A DNA stretch of 64,000 nt from Tubiluchus corallicola (GCA_030141605.1 JAQGDQ010000096.1:62001-126000); one strand, 5' to 3'; shown: positions 1 to 14,600, numbered from the stretch's first letter. Program-made: numbers and translations. Notes: generated from the sequence alone by a model not told the origin.

Positions 1-1995
1 ATGAATGAACACTAGAGACTGTACGTTTTGTAATTATTGATAGTCACAAAATTTAGCTCAGCTAACTTGCTTAAGTTTTTTAATTTATTCAGGTATATAT
101 TATATTATGTTATGATATAATTTGTTACGATATATTACTAGCTGACATTTCAAACATTATTGTTTTCTACAGATAATAAACTAAACTACTATATACTACC
201 ACCAAAAAAATACCAGTAGGCCTAGTGTATAATATATTAATTATTAACTTATTAATAACAGTAATATTGATAATAATATAGTAATAAATAATGCTACTTA
301 AACAATCTAGTCAATTGAAACAAATCTCAAATGCTACTAATATTTCAAAAAATAAATTACCGAAGCAAAGAAATAATGAATATAATAAAAGATGCATATT
401 TACAACCTGTTGTCCTTCTGCCATTTTAAAACTTTGCTCTTTTCTACTGATTTTTGACTAGAGACGTGGGCAGATGACAACACTTGAGCCATCCATCTTT
501 TTCACTTTTGTTGATAATAAACTTTATATGCTGTAGCGACTTGCAATGAGCGAGTGTTTGTGAGCGCGTGTATTACATCATCAAGTTGGGCAGACTAAAC
601 ACTGTTTGCGATCTATGTGTTGAGTGACACAACTTAGATAAAACTATTATTTGGGCCCATAGTTATATCAAACTTGTATTATTAGCTGAGGTTATTACTA
701 TAAAAACTGGGGGTTTAGTTTTTTTAAATTTTAATAAGTGTTTCTGTTGGGACCTCCTGCACCAAGCAATTACAACTTCATGTGAACAAATACTAACAGT
801 TTCTAATGAAAATTATATTAGTGCAACAAGAAGTGTGTGAAATTTCCTGACATTAATCATGTGCTTGCAATACGCCCATGTCATATATGTTACTAATTAA
901 AGTAATCTTACCGTTGCTTGTCATTCATTAAATGTCAGCGTATTTCTATTAATCATACTAACATGGCCTATAATCAGCTTAGTATAATCAGTTTCTATCT
1001 AAGGGTGAATGCCCACTGATTAAGTGATTACTTTGCAATGATTTGCACAGATTTTATGTTTCATGGTGCTGGATACCATTTTATCTTTGAACGAAGACAA
1101 AATGATTTCTCATATACTACCCCATTTTCAAATCTGATAAAAAGTATACACACATGAATACTGGCAAAAGCATTTCTGATAATTAAATTATATATTAAAA
1201 ACTTATTTAAAGGCAGGCAAGTATGTGATGATCACAGTATTAGTTTGTGATGTCAACTATTGATGACATTACAAACTAATATAATTTTTAACAGCAAAGA
1301 TATTCCACAAGTGTGTTGCACTTGTCTGCAAAGGCGAAAATTGAAGTACAGTGCTACTGTAAGGTATTCAGTGTGTTTCACTAAAACTAGACAAGTTTTA
1401 AGATAAAAATTCAAATTTCAAATTTACCTCTGTGCTCACGCTAGAGCTGTCGAACGTGTGTAGTTCATCACAAATTAACACATCTGAACTGAGCGGTACA
1501 GCACCTGTTTTTTTTTTGTAAAATGCGTTGCCGAAATGCACGCACTAGTGCCCGTCTAACTAGTGAATGGCGAAATACGTGTAACAACGAAGAACCAGTG
1601 GCGCAAACGTGAAATTGTGTTTATGTGGTAATAATTCTTTCACGTAAGTCATTTTTGAAACAAATAGTGTGTTTCCTTTCAATATTTTAAAGACTAGATT
1701 GTTTTGACCTGCAGCTTCAGATTGGGTCCAGTTTTGCTTTAAACTGCAATTACAAATAGAAAGTATGACACTGAGAAGAGTCTTTAAAATTGGCAATAAA
1801 AATACAAAAAGAGCAAAATACTGTAAAGAGTTTGGACAAGGTAAAATATTTGGCAAACATGAGCCAGGTTATAGGCCTAGCAAGAACGATGATACTGTCA
1901 AAAATCTGCCATGATGAGAATAAATCAAGTTGAAAAGATAACCAATATAGGTTGTACTAAGGAAATAGTTGTTAGCAATACACAATGCTTACATG
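1..1995. other. Gene-poor stretch, presumably an upstream GPSM2 intron
   Basis: AT-rich sequence with no conserved reading frame. I searched it for the missing N-terminal TPR exons of GPSM2 and found none. It is probably intron, because the first recognised exon starts in phase 0 behind a normal acceptor and lacks a start codon. Confidence 0.5.
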
Positions 1996-2296
1996 CAGGA
2001 CTGGATTACCCTATAATTATAGTATAGGCTGCAGCGTGCGTACATACGCTCAAGCTTCGGGGCCCAAAGCTTGAGGGGCCCCGCTAAAAGATTTTCAAAT
2101 ATAATTTTCTTGAAAAAATAAGTATAATAATATTTTAATGTTTTGCATTGCTAAATAATTAATTTAACTTAAAACAAAATTTCAGCTTTAAAAAAGGCCC
2201 AGGAGTCTGAAATTTGAATTTTAAAAAAGGGGCCCTCGTTTGTAGCCCCGTAATTTCATCAGGCTAATGACTCTAAAAGGTCATAATCCTACCCTG
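1996..2296. mobile_element. Non-autonomous hAT-like element, eroded
   Basis: The ends are CAGGACTGGATTA and, reverse-complemented, CAGGGTAGGATTA. Flanks CTTACATG and CTCGTATG agree at 5 of 8 positions and differ only by transitions, as expected of an aged 8-bp duplication. The interior carries paired GGGGCCC blocks, common in this type of short hAT element. There is no coding capacity. Confidence 0.6.
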
Positions 2297-2878
2297 CTCG
2301 TATGCAACAGTTTTCTGTTTGAGGTTTCGTAATTTTGGTATTGCAAAACATACCTACATTTCTGCAAGAAACTGGAACTTTTCCTATAATTACAGCATGT
2401 CATGTAATGTATCTCAAAATATTCCCTCCTAAATATTTTGTTGATCTTTCAGTGTTATCTTTTATCTTCGTGTTTGGATTGTTTTAGAGAATTGAAGTAA
2501 ATGTGTTAGATTTGGAATCTTTGTAGAACTGTATAGTAATTTTGTAATATTTGTCATAAATTTCATAAGTCTTAGCTTATGTGTTTTTAGTATTCACCAT
2601 GAAAGAATATGCTAAGTTAATAAGACTAAAGCACATTTTATCGATTTTTTTTAATTGTGTGTATTTTTAACTATTTTTGTGTTCATTTTAATTGTATTTA
2701 CAAGTGCACTGTTTTTAAAATTTTTACTTGTTACTGTGTAAATTTTATGATGAATTGTAACATGTAGAAAATAGGAGAAACAAGGAGAATTCACCGTATT
2801 ATGATGACTTTGCTCATTGTTAAATGTAACTCACCCTTGAATTACATATATAATTGTTTGCTAGAAATGTTACAACAA

Positions 2879-2922
2879 TGGTAATGGTAGTAGTGGTAGT
2901 GGTAGTGATATTGGTAGTAGTA
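2879..2922. repeat. Short GTA/GTGGTA simple repeat
   Basis: Imperfect repeats of GGTAGT and GTA, about 100 bases before the first GPSM2 exon in the window. Confidence 0.7.
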
Positions 2923-3020
2923 GCTATGATAAAAAAATAATAATGGTAAAGCACATTTTTATTGCTAACTTTTAAATACTGTTATTACTTTTAAAGTGTT
3001 TTTACTTACCTGTATTTTAG

Positions 3021-3163
3021 GTTGGTGAAGGAAGAGCATTATATAATCTAGGTAATGTATATCACGCTAAAGGAAAACAAGCAGGGCGGATGGGACATCA
3101 AGACCCTGGTGACTTTCCTGATGATGTTAAAGTGTCTCTTCAAAAGGCTGCCGAGTATTATGA
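3021..3163 (+). CDS. GPSM2: GPSM2 exon: TPR with Pins/LGN insert
   Basis: The exon follows a TTTTAG acceptor and ends before GTATGA. It encodes VGEGRALYNLGNVYHAKGK followed by a short insert containing DPGDFPDDV. LGN has its characteristic loop at the same place between TPR helices. It starts in phase 0 and ends two bases into a Glu codon that is completed by the next exon. Confidence 0.95.
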
Positions 3164-6100
3164 GTATGAGAGTCATCACTTTTATTCAGTAACATCTTTA
3201 AAACATTGCGTACAAAATGTAAGAACACTGTCTGCTGACGACAATATTACATTATCATGTATTCTTAAATTTTGAGAGTGACAGAGTCCAGTCGGCTGCC
3301 CAACCACCTCTTTCAGTTTTTTTCATCATGTGGGTGTATATATGGCACTGGGAGATGTCCTCTTGTGCCCTTTTTACTTAAACTAAAAAGCAGTTTTCGC
3401 CATAAAAACTAAAAGTCAAATTTGTTATTTTGAAAGCAGCAATTTAGCAGTTAAGGGAGTATTTAATGAGCTCGGAGCCGCACTGTTTCAGCTGTGCTCC
3501 AGCCGGTTTATATCTGCAGTCAACCTAGCTGAACCCAGCTTTAGTCGCGCCAGCCTCTCAGTGATAGGAGTTGAGCTAGCAGACATTTTTGCTGGCTGCA
3601 AAAATTTTCGCAGCCCTTTCAATATTCAAGTAACACTGCAAATCACTGGTTAAAATATGACAAACACATTGTGGACACGTGGTCAGATTGTGCATGTGCT
3701 GGCAAACATCCTAAACTTCAGAAACTTTTGAAAAAGAAAGTTGATCAGTTCAAAATTAAATACACAAATAGGCAATGTTAGTCACACGTATGGGATCATT
3801 TTTGTGTTTCGCCAAGAGTTGGATTTAAATTATATTTGCAATAAATCCATTGCTTTCTCATAATAATAAAAAATTAGTCTTTAATGCATTATTTGAATTT
3901 GTACATCAGCTTTTTTCTGTGTTCAAGCAACACAAATTATTTAAAAAATTTGTCTTCATAATTAACAGTTAACTACCAATTCATCATTTATTTGGTTAAC
4001 AAAAATTTGTAGCTTTAGCTGACTTACGTGATTTTTTTCTTTAAGCTAACTCAGCTGAAAAGTCACTCAACCTCAGCCGTACTAGCTGATTTTTTGGTTG
4101 AGTCAGCTAATGTAGTTGGAACTGACTCAGCTTCGGCCTCTATAAGTCACCTCTGGATCCAGTTTCACAAAGCCGTCACTAACTTAACGAGTCGTTGTTA
4201 ATAGTTAAGTGATTGTAATAACGTTGTCGTTAACTTAGTGACAGCTTTGTGAAACCGACCCTTAGTTTACAAAACTTATTAAACTTTGGTTAACACACAA
4301 AAAACCCTGAAAAACCAAAAACTTCGAAAAATACGACTGATATTAATTTAATGACTGACATTATTGAATATGACCGATATTTAATGAATGAAAGTTTCGC
4401 TCCTTGCAAAGGTGCTGAAGATGGAGAAGAAATTGCGTTACAGTAAGTCTTAATAGTGTAGCCGTTATAGCTTTATAATAGCATTAGTACATCACTGCTA
4501 AGATCATAGTGAAATTATTGATAAGTAGCATTAGATTTGTTGCCAAAAGAAGTTGAATTGCAAACCTGCTTCTCATTTGCTTTAATAAACTGAAACTGTT
4601 TCAGAGCCAATTTAAAGATAGTGGAGGAGGTGGGTGATCGAGGTGCACAAGGTCGTGCTTGTGGAAACCTAGGAAATACTCACTATCTTTTGGGCAATTT
4701 CACCCAAGCAATTCATTACCATGAAGAGGTACTCTACTTATTATTGTAGTTCATATGACTGAAGCATACTACTATAAATTTACCATACCAAAGTGTAATG
4801 ATTTCGTTTAGTGCAGATAAATTTATAAGTAATTTACATTTGTAATTATAATAATAATGATGATATAATGGTGGTACTAACAATGGTAAATATTCACAGA
4901 TTGGAAACATGCCTGTTGCATAAACCACTTAAACATGAATATGCTGTAAAGCATTACTGTTGCCAGGATGGAATTAATACCTTCCCATTTTTGTCCCAGT
5001 CAATTTCATGAAATGAGGGAATAACATCTCTTTTGTCTCTGCTCTTCAACTTGTTTTAGACATTTTACTTTTCTGGAGAAGGGGGCTTGTTTGATAAATT
5101 GCTAATCCATACAACATGTTAATTTTTTCAGCGTTTAAAAATAGCTAAAGAGTTTGGTGATAAAGCTGCTGAACGCCGTGCTTATAGTAATCTCGGCAAT
5201 TCCCACGTATTCCTAGGAGAATTTGAAGTAGCAGCAGATCATTATTTGTAAGTTTCATAAAGCTTATAGTGTATATTGAAAATAGTCTGTGTACTACGTA
5301 ATTTCTGAAATTAAATTATCTGTTTGCTGATCAGTGCTAATGAAATCATATAATTCTTAAATTGTTGCATACAATTGATTAGGTTTCCTCATTCTTTACA
5401 CTTTTGTAGAATTTACTGTTACAAATTTAGTTTATTTTGTAATAATTGATTTAATTTGGCTAAATGCTTTAATTTTGACTGCCATTTTAAAGCCTTTAGA
5501 TAAATGAATTTTTATTGTTAAGCATACAGGCTGTACAAGTTACATTTCGCTACCAGTCTAGATCTGATAAAGAATTAGTGTTTCTTCTAATCTTACTCTT
5601 TTTTTTCTCACTAAAGTTGTTTAGCTGTTGTGCTGTATAAATTTGGTGTTATGTAAAATGAAGTGAGAATTTTACTTAATGGATGAGCCATATTGATCTT
5701 CTAGTTAAACTACCTCGATCAGCAACTTCTTATAAAAGTGCTAAAAGTTGAATGGTGCTTTGTTGAATGGGTAAATGTATGGCTATTATTCAAATGTTTG
5801 CTAGCATTTCAGCAACCATCTTAAATTCAGTGTTATTTTGTGAGATAATGTTTTTTTGCACTACCAGGTGTTATATATACGGAAAAGCTCAGTAAATGTA
5901 AACTTAAGAGAACAGCATTGCATCAGCTAGCGAGTACCAGTGAATAGTGTTCTAGACACAAATGAACTTGAAGTTCATCTGTAAATAGCCTAGTATAAAA
6001 TCTCACATGCAGTATAGAAGAAAATTTGTAGTCACAATTATAACTTTTCTTTAGTTATATGCATCTTACTTCAATGTTGCTTCAAAATGTTTAATATAAT

Positions 6101-9100
6101 TGTTTTCTGCACACATATGTATCTATGAATTGTCTTGTATCTGCTTATCAAGCTGCAAATTATTCATTTTGTTGTTTTGATGATTCATGATCAGAAATAT
6201 TTTTTCATTTGGGTACTGCATGCATAATATAATTTCTAGACTTGTATCACAGAAATTTGCTATTTATTTATGCAGAAGAACTCTCCAAATAGCAAGAGAT
6301 ATTGGAGATCGGGCTGTCGAGGCCCAAGCTTGTTACAGCTTAGGGAATACATACACATTATTAAGGGATTATGAAAAAGCAATCTACTATCATAATCTTC
6401 ATCTACAGGTATATATAATTTTAGATCATTAATAACCATTTTATTCCAGTAGGATTATTCCAGTAGGAATAACTACAGTGAACCAAAAATAATGATTTCT
6501 ATTGATTGTCTTGTGACAAAATGCATGACAAAAAACATTATAATCTGTTATACTACATTTCTTTGAAGCTGTAAAAGTAAAACTATCATTATTATAACTA
6601 TTTATTGCAGGGAAACACTACCTATTTAAATTTGTTCTATTTAAATATTATGTTTTTGCATTTATTAGTAACTGTTGTCGATTATATAAGGTTGAACTAG
6701 TCATCCATTTTTAAATTGATATTGTTCGAAAAAATATAACTTTTATAAATGCTGATAATGTTTGCAGGATTTACTTCTTACAGATAGCTCAAGAATTAGG
6801 TGATCGTGTTGGTGAGGGTAGAGCATGTTGGAGCTTAGGCAATGCTTACACTGCACTAGGAGATCATGAGAAAGCACTCGAATATGCAACAAAACATTTA
6901 CACATCTCAAAAGAGGTATCAGTGTAAATGCACATTTTTCCTATTTAATTTAATTTTTAACTTTTAGTTTATTTCAGCACATTAAGATGTTATACAAATT
7001 GTAAAAGTTTAATTAAGAAACATTAGTGGTGTGCGCTACTAAAAATACATTTGAGCCTACAAAAAATAAAATATATACGTAATTTAAAACAGTAAGAAAA
7101 GAAATTAAAACCAGCAGTTTTATATCAGTAATCAACAAAATTATTCATCTGATCTCACATCAGTGTGATTGCACATACAGTATACAAGAAAATTTGCAGT
7201 GTGAATGATACCTGTTCTTAGGCTATATGCAGAGCAGCACAACAGTACTTTATAACTTTTTGTGCGCATATCGTAAAAGGTAAATTTTACAAAGCATGAG
7301 CACTACATGCTTTGTAAAATTGTCTCAAGACTCCATAACTCACGAATTTATGGTGTCTGATGTGGTTCCATGTTTTTCAAAATCAGTGTTTTTTTGCGTT
7401 GCAATTATATATGAACTTGTATGCTGTTTGATAATATTGTTATACTAATATGTGAAATGAGATTAAATTTTTCTAATAACTATGTCAGCTGCCATTGCCA
7501 GTGTCATACATTCTTTTTAATACGTACATTTTTAGATATTTTTTACATTTTCGCTTAAGCACCATTTGGATTTAGTTTATCGTCCATATGGTTAGAGCAA
7601 TGTAAAAGCACAAACATTTTAAAAATAGCACTTTTGACAAGTTTACAAGTTTTAAAATCTTTAGAGAATCTAGCTAACACAGCTAGATAGATTGACAGAC
7701 TATGCCCTTCCTAAATTTTAGCGTAATTTCTGGTTCAGATCTGCATTTGATTCAAAATTTTCTAACATCTTGTATAACAAGTTATTTTTTAGGTTTCAGT
7801 TTTATTTTAAAGTAAACCTTCGGTTAAGTTCTGACTTTCACAACAGTTGGCCACTTGTACTTCCACATTTGCTTTTTGTCTGTTTCGTTAATTGAAGGAA
7901 GATAAAGTTAGATCTCGGTTAAGATATAATACTATGTTTGTAACTTATTATTTAGATAAATAATCATTTAGCCATTAAGCATGTAATTAGCATTTCAGAT
8001 TAATGAGTGTATAATTAGATATCACTAAATAGTTATGAACTGCACTTTGCATCACGCAGTTCACACTTCATAACTGGCTCTGTACTTGCATGGATATAAA
8101 GTATTATTTTAACTTTTTATTTGCTTTGAGGCTTAATAATTTTTTTTCTTCTTGTTGCAACTAACCATGGAAGAAATTTACGTTTTAGGGATAACTGAAA
8201 CTTGCAGATGAATTTCTTTTTTTTCAGATTAAAATTTCACATTTTAGTTTTAATTATGCCGGCAAGTTGCATTACACAATGGCCTGCACCAGTAATTATT
8301 GCGCTAGAAAATACTTAACACTGTCAGTTTTTTGTACGAGATAAATTATCATAACTACTTTAACCTCTCTCTCTTGATCACTGGTATATTGCGCAAATTT
8401 GCGTGTATTTCACTGCACATACGTCTTTAGTTTCATCTTTTTAAACGCTTTTTCAAACTTTTTTTCAGATCAACTGGATGTGTTTTTACAGTCCGGTAAT
8501 GTGTTTTTAAAATATCTACATTCTGTATAACTGGCATGTGTTGGTTTATTTTGAGAATGTTTCGTGACTATTTCTGCTTTGACTGCGGAGATGACATTTT
8601 GCAAACACATTATTGTTATCTATGACCAAAGTGACTACACTGAGATAATGAAACAGTGTTAATTTGAATGTATAGCAGGATTCTCCTTAGTCATTGTTAA
8701 CAACTACAAAACGAAACCTGCTATAATGAATGATTATCTTACCGATTAAAAAAATGGTCATTCGTCCGTGCCATATTAAATACTGTAGTAATATCACAAT
8801 GCCAATTTTCATTGCTACTTTTTGAAATAGCGTCATCAGAACAAAACTATTGGAAAAATAAGTGCCTAGCATGCTACATTGTCATGTTTAGGGCTATCAT
8901 ATTTAACATACCACCAGCTTTTAACTGAAAAGTGATATTGAAAAGGCTGTCGTGTATGCACTACTCGCAATATATTGAACAGCTGTATCAGCATTTATAT
9001 AGAACATTTATTTGCAACACAGTAAGTCCTTGCTTAATGGTACGCATTGTAAGTCCTCCTTCCACAGAAAACAGTATAAATCAGGAGTGTCCAACATACG

Positions 9101-11593
9101 GCCCGCGGGCCAGAATCCAGCCCGCCATGCGTTTCTCTCCGGCCCGCGAAGTTTCTCTTATTTTGTCAAAATTTAATAGACAGCTGCACTTGTAACTCAA
9201 CTATCAGATTTGCCGGTCGTCAACAATCCATGAAGGTCACAGTCATTAACACGTGACTTCGATTTCTGACTCAGCAGGTCGCCGCAAGGCAGACAGACAG
9301 TTTAATTGTCTTTTTGTGGTTGTGAAATTGCTAATCCGGCCCGCGACTACTTTGAAGGTTGTACACTTGGCCCTCAGTTCAAAAAGGTTGGACACCCCTG
9401 GTATAAATGGATGGTCATGAGTCCAAAGCACAAATGAGTAAATGTCTCATATAAATCAAGCAGTTTTGAATTATAAATCTCCATAATTTGCAAAAAATAA
9501 CAGATATGGTGACTTTATAAACCTAACTGTTTCAACAAAATGCAAATTTAAACACTGGTTTTGTTCACTACGCCATCAGTGAACAATGAACATCTAACAG
9601 AGAAGAACTTCGTTGATGTCAATTACTCTTTCTCTTCTACTTTCATTTCTCATGTTACTGACTGTCTTCTCTGCTAATGCTGATGGATCTTAATAGCCTT
9701 CGTGTTCCAGCAGAGTGAATGCAAATAAAGTAGCTGTGAACACTGCTAGTAACAGTATGTGTACATGTATTAATATCTTTTTATCTCTAAGCAAACAAGT
9801 CTCAGCAAGAAATCATGTCCGATTGCTTAATATCAAACTTAGGGCCGTTAACATTGATTCGTTGCAGCTTTTTTTATAAAATGACAAACAAACAAAAGTT
9901 CAATGAAGCTAGAGGTAAACATTTATCTTTAAAATGAAACAATTGTCAAAAGTTCAGTGAAGCTAGAGGTAAACATTTATCTTTAAAGTGAAACAATTGT
10001 CAAAAGTTCAGTGAAGCTAGAGGTAAACATTTATCTTTAAAGTGAAACAATTGTCAAAAGTTCAGTGAAGCTAGAGGTAAGCATTTATCTTTAAAGTGAA
10101 ACAATTGTCAAAAGTTCAGTGAAGCTAGAGGTAAACATTTATCTTTAAAGTGAAACAATTGTCAAAAGTTCAGTGAAGCTAGAGGTAAACATTTAACTTT
10201 AAAGTGAAACAATTGTCGAAAGTTCAGTGAAGCTAGAGGTAAGCATTTATCTTTAAAGTGAAACAATTGTCAAAAGTTCAGTGAAGCTAGAGGTAAACAT
10301 TTATCTTTAAAGTGAAACAATTGTCAAAAGTTCAGTGAAGCTAGAGGTAAACATTTATCTTTAAAGTGAAACAATTGTCAAAAGTTCTTTATTATCAAAA
10401 TGAAACGTCACCACCAAATGGAGAATTGTTAAGCGAGGAGTTATTGTATTTTATTTACTCGAGTAAGTAATTATTTTTTCTAGTTTCAGTGCTCTGCATC
10501 TACCTTCTTCCCAAGCACACTTTGAAAAGCTATTCATTTTTTTCTATATAATTTTGTAATAACCCTTTATGCAACATGCCACTGACAATAAATTATAAAA
10601 ACTGGTACATAAATCTGCAACACAACTAATTATAGCTGAGTTGCTTGTTTTTGGAGTGCTACTTGTAATTCTCTTGCAGTGATCAGAGTATCATATCCAT
10701 GTGCTAAATACTCATTTGTCGACTCTTGATGGTCATTTTTTGTTGTGTAGGTGATAAGTACCTTTTCTTCTCTCCTGTTTCTCTAAGTTGACAAGGTCTA
10801 CTCAGTTGTTTCATGAGCACAGAAAGGGCTGTCCTATCTTATGCTGTGTGACGATAATTGTTGTTAGTAACGTCTATTTGCAGTGAAATTTGTACAAAGG
10901 GTGAAGTTTTGAAAGTTTCATACTCATTTATTGACAATATTATTATTTCACACTTTCTAGTATAAAATTACATGAGGTTTTTTGTGTCAGATTTTGTAAA
11001 GTATAGTGCATTGGTAGAACCTGTATAAATCCACCTAAAGATAAACGAAAATGTACAAGGATGTTTAGAGCAGAAATTCAGTGATTTTGTACTGAGTTGA
11101 CACCGAGTGGAAAATTACATCACATTGATTGCACACATTATCGGTGCAAAAGTGTTGAAAATGCTTTATATAAGTGTCTTAATACAGAATTTATTTGGAG
11201 AAACATAAGAAAATGTAGTAGGATTACGACAGGAAGAACTCGCTTGAGTAGCATGCTAGCTAAACATTTTGTTGACAAAGGAACTGCTATTTGTCATTGT
11301 TTCTGTTTTTGTTTTGTTTTGTTATTTTTTGTTATTGTTTTAAATAGAGCTTGTTTGTGCAGAATTCCTCTGTAATAATTGTACAAATCTCCCATGCAGC
11401 TTGATGTTCACTTGATGTTCACTTGCTCTTGTTATGCACTGTTATCTATAAAGTTATTTTTTCATAACATACAACTTTGCATAAACTAAGTCGTATTTCA
11501 AACTAATTTTAGGTTTTTGATGAAAATATGCAGTATTATGGAGTTTTTTGCTTTGGCCATTCATATCTCAATACGTGTAATAAGTTTTGTGTG

Positions 11594-11625
<32 letters not shown>

Positions 11626-14600
11626 TGTGTATTTATAAAAAGTATAATATTCTTGTGGACTTGAGATCACCTTTGAGTTTAGAGAAAAGTGAATGGAATT
11701 TGTATGTCCGGGTTGAAAGAATTTTTTAAAACTAGACCTTTTAACCACACCAAACTTATTTGAAGATAATATACTTACACGCTTGTGTGAATTTTTGACA
11801 ATCATTACCTGAATAGCTGTTTCTTGTGATGGATGCATTCTCCTTTCAAATTTGGTTTGTCATCTGTCTCCAAAACATTAGAGCTAGGAACTTGAAACTG
11901 TGTTAGCAGCTAGTTGATAGATAAAGTAACTAGTATGTCAAAATCCATCTCAGAATCCCTTTGAAGGCTGGATTGACACTTATTTAGGATCTATTTGCTT
12001 GTTGCCTGAATTCTCAATAAATTGTCAAACTGATCTAATGTGGTGTTTGGTAATGCTGCAACTCTTCTTCATAGAATGTCTGCTTTTTAAGTCTCTTTTG
12101 TTTCTTCTTTTGTGGAGGATGCTCATTGGATCTCTAGTCAAAAGTTGCCAAATTCTTGATACTTTGCTCAAATTCCTCATTTTGCCGCTGCTTCACTTAT
12201 TTTTTACCTCAAGAGTTTAGATGTTGGACAGTGCTGATAAATCTGTCTTTTTTGGTCGCTTACCTGTGAAATTACCATAAAATTATTTCTATGTTAACTG
12301 TACAAGAAGAACACTAATGGAATTTCCTGTCACTAGCAAATTGGCTAAAAATGGTTTTTCTGGGACTTTGTTGTTGTGCTCACTTTTGGTTTACCTGAAA
12401 GTGCGTGTGTGCACGGGTCATATTAATTGCTCATGGTGAAAAGTCAACAAAAGCTTTCATTTATCATCGTTTTATTTGCAATATGATGAATTAAATTTTG
12501 CATAAGTTGTAAAAAAATCCGTTTTCTATTTTCGTTAACCTTTATGCAAAATTTTCATTTTTTCTTTGTTGTTTTTCAAACCATGTGTTTAATTTCTCTC
12601 ATTCTACTGAGACATTTAAAGTTCTTTTAAATCACTTCTCATGCTATGACTAATGACTACTAATACTTAATTGGGAAAGTTATTCGAAAACGTTTAGTTT
12701 AGAGCTGGCCAATGGTATGAGTAAGATAGCCAAATACTTATGGTGCCAAATTCATAAAGATTTGAAAAAAAAACAAAGCTGTCTCTTTGTCTCCTACTAT
12801 CAAAATCACTCCAGACAAATGAATTTTCAATTAGGTTGCTAAACTGCCAATAGAAATGCTAATAGAAATAGAAATTCCACAGTTTAAAGAAGAAATGCGT
12901 AAAGCAATGCTGACTACATTAAATTGTTGATTGCTTAACTCATATTTCCACTTATTAGCATTTCCACTTATTAGTATTACATAAACTGGGCAGGACAGTT
13001 TTACAAAGTTTACTCTTGTATATGAAAGATAAGAATGTATCAGTGATCTTGTTTGTATTCTTGCATTCTTCTACTGTCCCATCAGAATAACAAACTTTTT
13101 CCAATGCAATAGATCAGAAGGTGCCCCTCCCGTCTTTGCCTCATTGCTTCTCCTAGTCACTCTAAGCCAAGTTTCACTTTACATGGTGTCATTAATGAAG
13201 TCGTAACTTTTACAGATAATTTTTACACTTACAGAAATCCTGATGATAATTTTTGAAAAATAATTTTTTTATCCAGTTTTACTTGTTTTCACGCGTAGTT
13301 TGATTACTAATTTACTCAGCTTATTACATACAGTTCCATGTGATGTTTACAGAAACTTACAATTTTGATAATGATGTACCTCGATTCAAAAATCCTTTCA
13401 AAAGTCCATGTAAGCTTAAATTGAACCCTAGCCATTGAGTTAATTTTTTTAGAAAACAGCAAAAACTGTTGCTATATGATATTTTTATTATTCTGTCTTA
13501 TTGTTCTATGTATTTTTATAGCTGATATTAATTGTTATACTTGAAAGTGCAATTATGTTTAGCCCTCATGTCAGTTTGGTGTAGTATACAGCAAAGCTTA
13601 ACAGAATTGTCCATGATGACATGTTTTTCCACTACAATACTGTTGCAAGTTTCTATTTTTTTCACAGAAATACTAAAAAATAACTGCAAAAAGTTGAGGC
13701 TTTTAAGTCAAAATAAGCGCAAGTTACAGTCAAATTTTCCAACTGCTTTAGTGGTCACATTCAAAACTACTAGGAAAATCAGTGAATAGAAATGTTATTA
13801 ATTATTATTTAAACACATGCATTAAAAACTCATTGTTCAAGCAGTTTTGTAATCATACTGGGATATTATAAAACTTGCCAAGTTTCACTGACATGCTTCT
13901 ATGATTTGATTGGCCTCCTACTCAGCAAGGGCATCTTACTATTTACTACTTACTGTAAATAGTTGTGTGTTTATTTTGGAGTTTTATTCCCTCTTATAGG
14001 TTGGTGATTATTCGGGAGAGGAAACAGCAAAGAGTAATGTAAATGATCTCCAGTCAGCATTAGGAATAAACAGGTATTCTTGCACAATTTTTTTTAAACG
14101 CACGGCAGAACAGTTAAATGTATTTGTTGTTGTTGTCGTCATTGTTTTTGTTGTTTTTTTTATTTTCAACTCATTCCAGTGTGGAAATGTTTTATCACTG
14201 GCTGTGCCTGTTTAGGTATTAAACTTTAAAATGCATTTTGCCTATGCTACATGGAACTTCACTTAAAAAGAATACTGTAGAACTGTTTGAAGATGCTATA
14301 TCTTTTTCATGTGGGACACCGTTCTTGATGTGAGTGTATAATTTGAAAATTTGAAGAACGCAAATCTTGTCATGGTTGAAGTGAGTGTACTCTATCAACT
14401 CAAATCTTGTCATGGTTGAAGTGAGTACTCTATCAACTCAAATCTTGTCGTGGTTGAAGTGAGTACACTGTCAGCTCAAATCTTGTCGTGGTTGAAGTGA
14501 GCACACTGTCAACTCAAATCTTGTCGTGGTTGAAGTGAGTACACTGTCAACTCAAATCTTGTCGTGGTTGAAGTGAGTACTCTATCAACTCAAATCTTGT

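Noticed and set aside
3090-3275. Separate small gene starting at the internal Met of the first GPSM2 exon
   Set aside because: The upstream part of the exon encodes conserved LGN sequence in the same frame, and the donor at 3164 ends the coding part.
6187-6275. Open frame extending upstream of the 6276 GPSM2 exon from a Met
   Set aside because: The added residues have no TPR similarity, and the TTATGCAG acceptor at 6275 restores the exact TPR phase.
11097-11375. 92-codon frame in a GPSM2 intron
   Set aside because: No recognisable motif, a low-complexity Phe/Val end and no splice context. Treated as chance.
11536-11838. 100-codon - strand frame
   Set aside because: It crosses the GT microsatellite (TH repeats) and has no other support.
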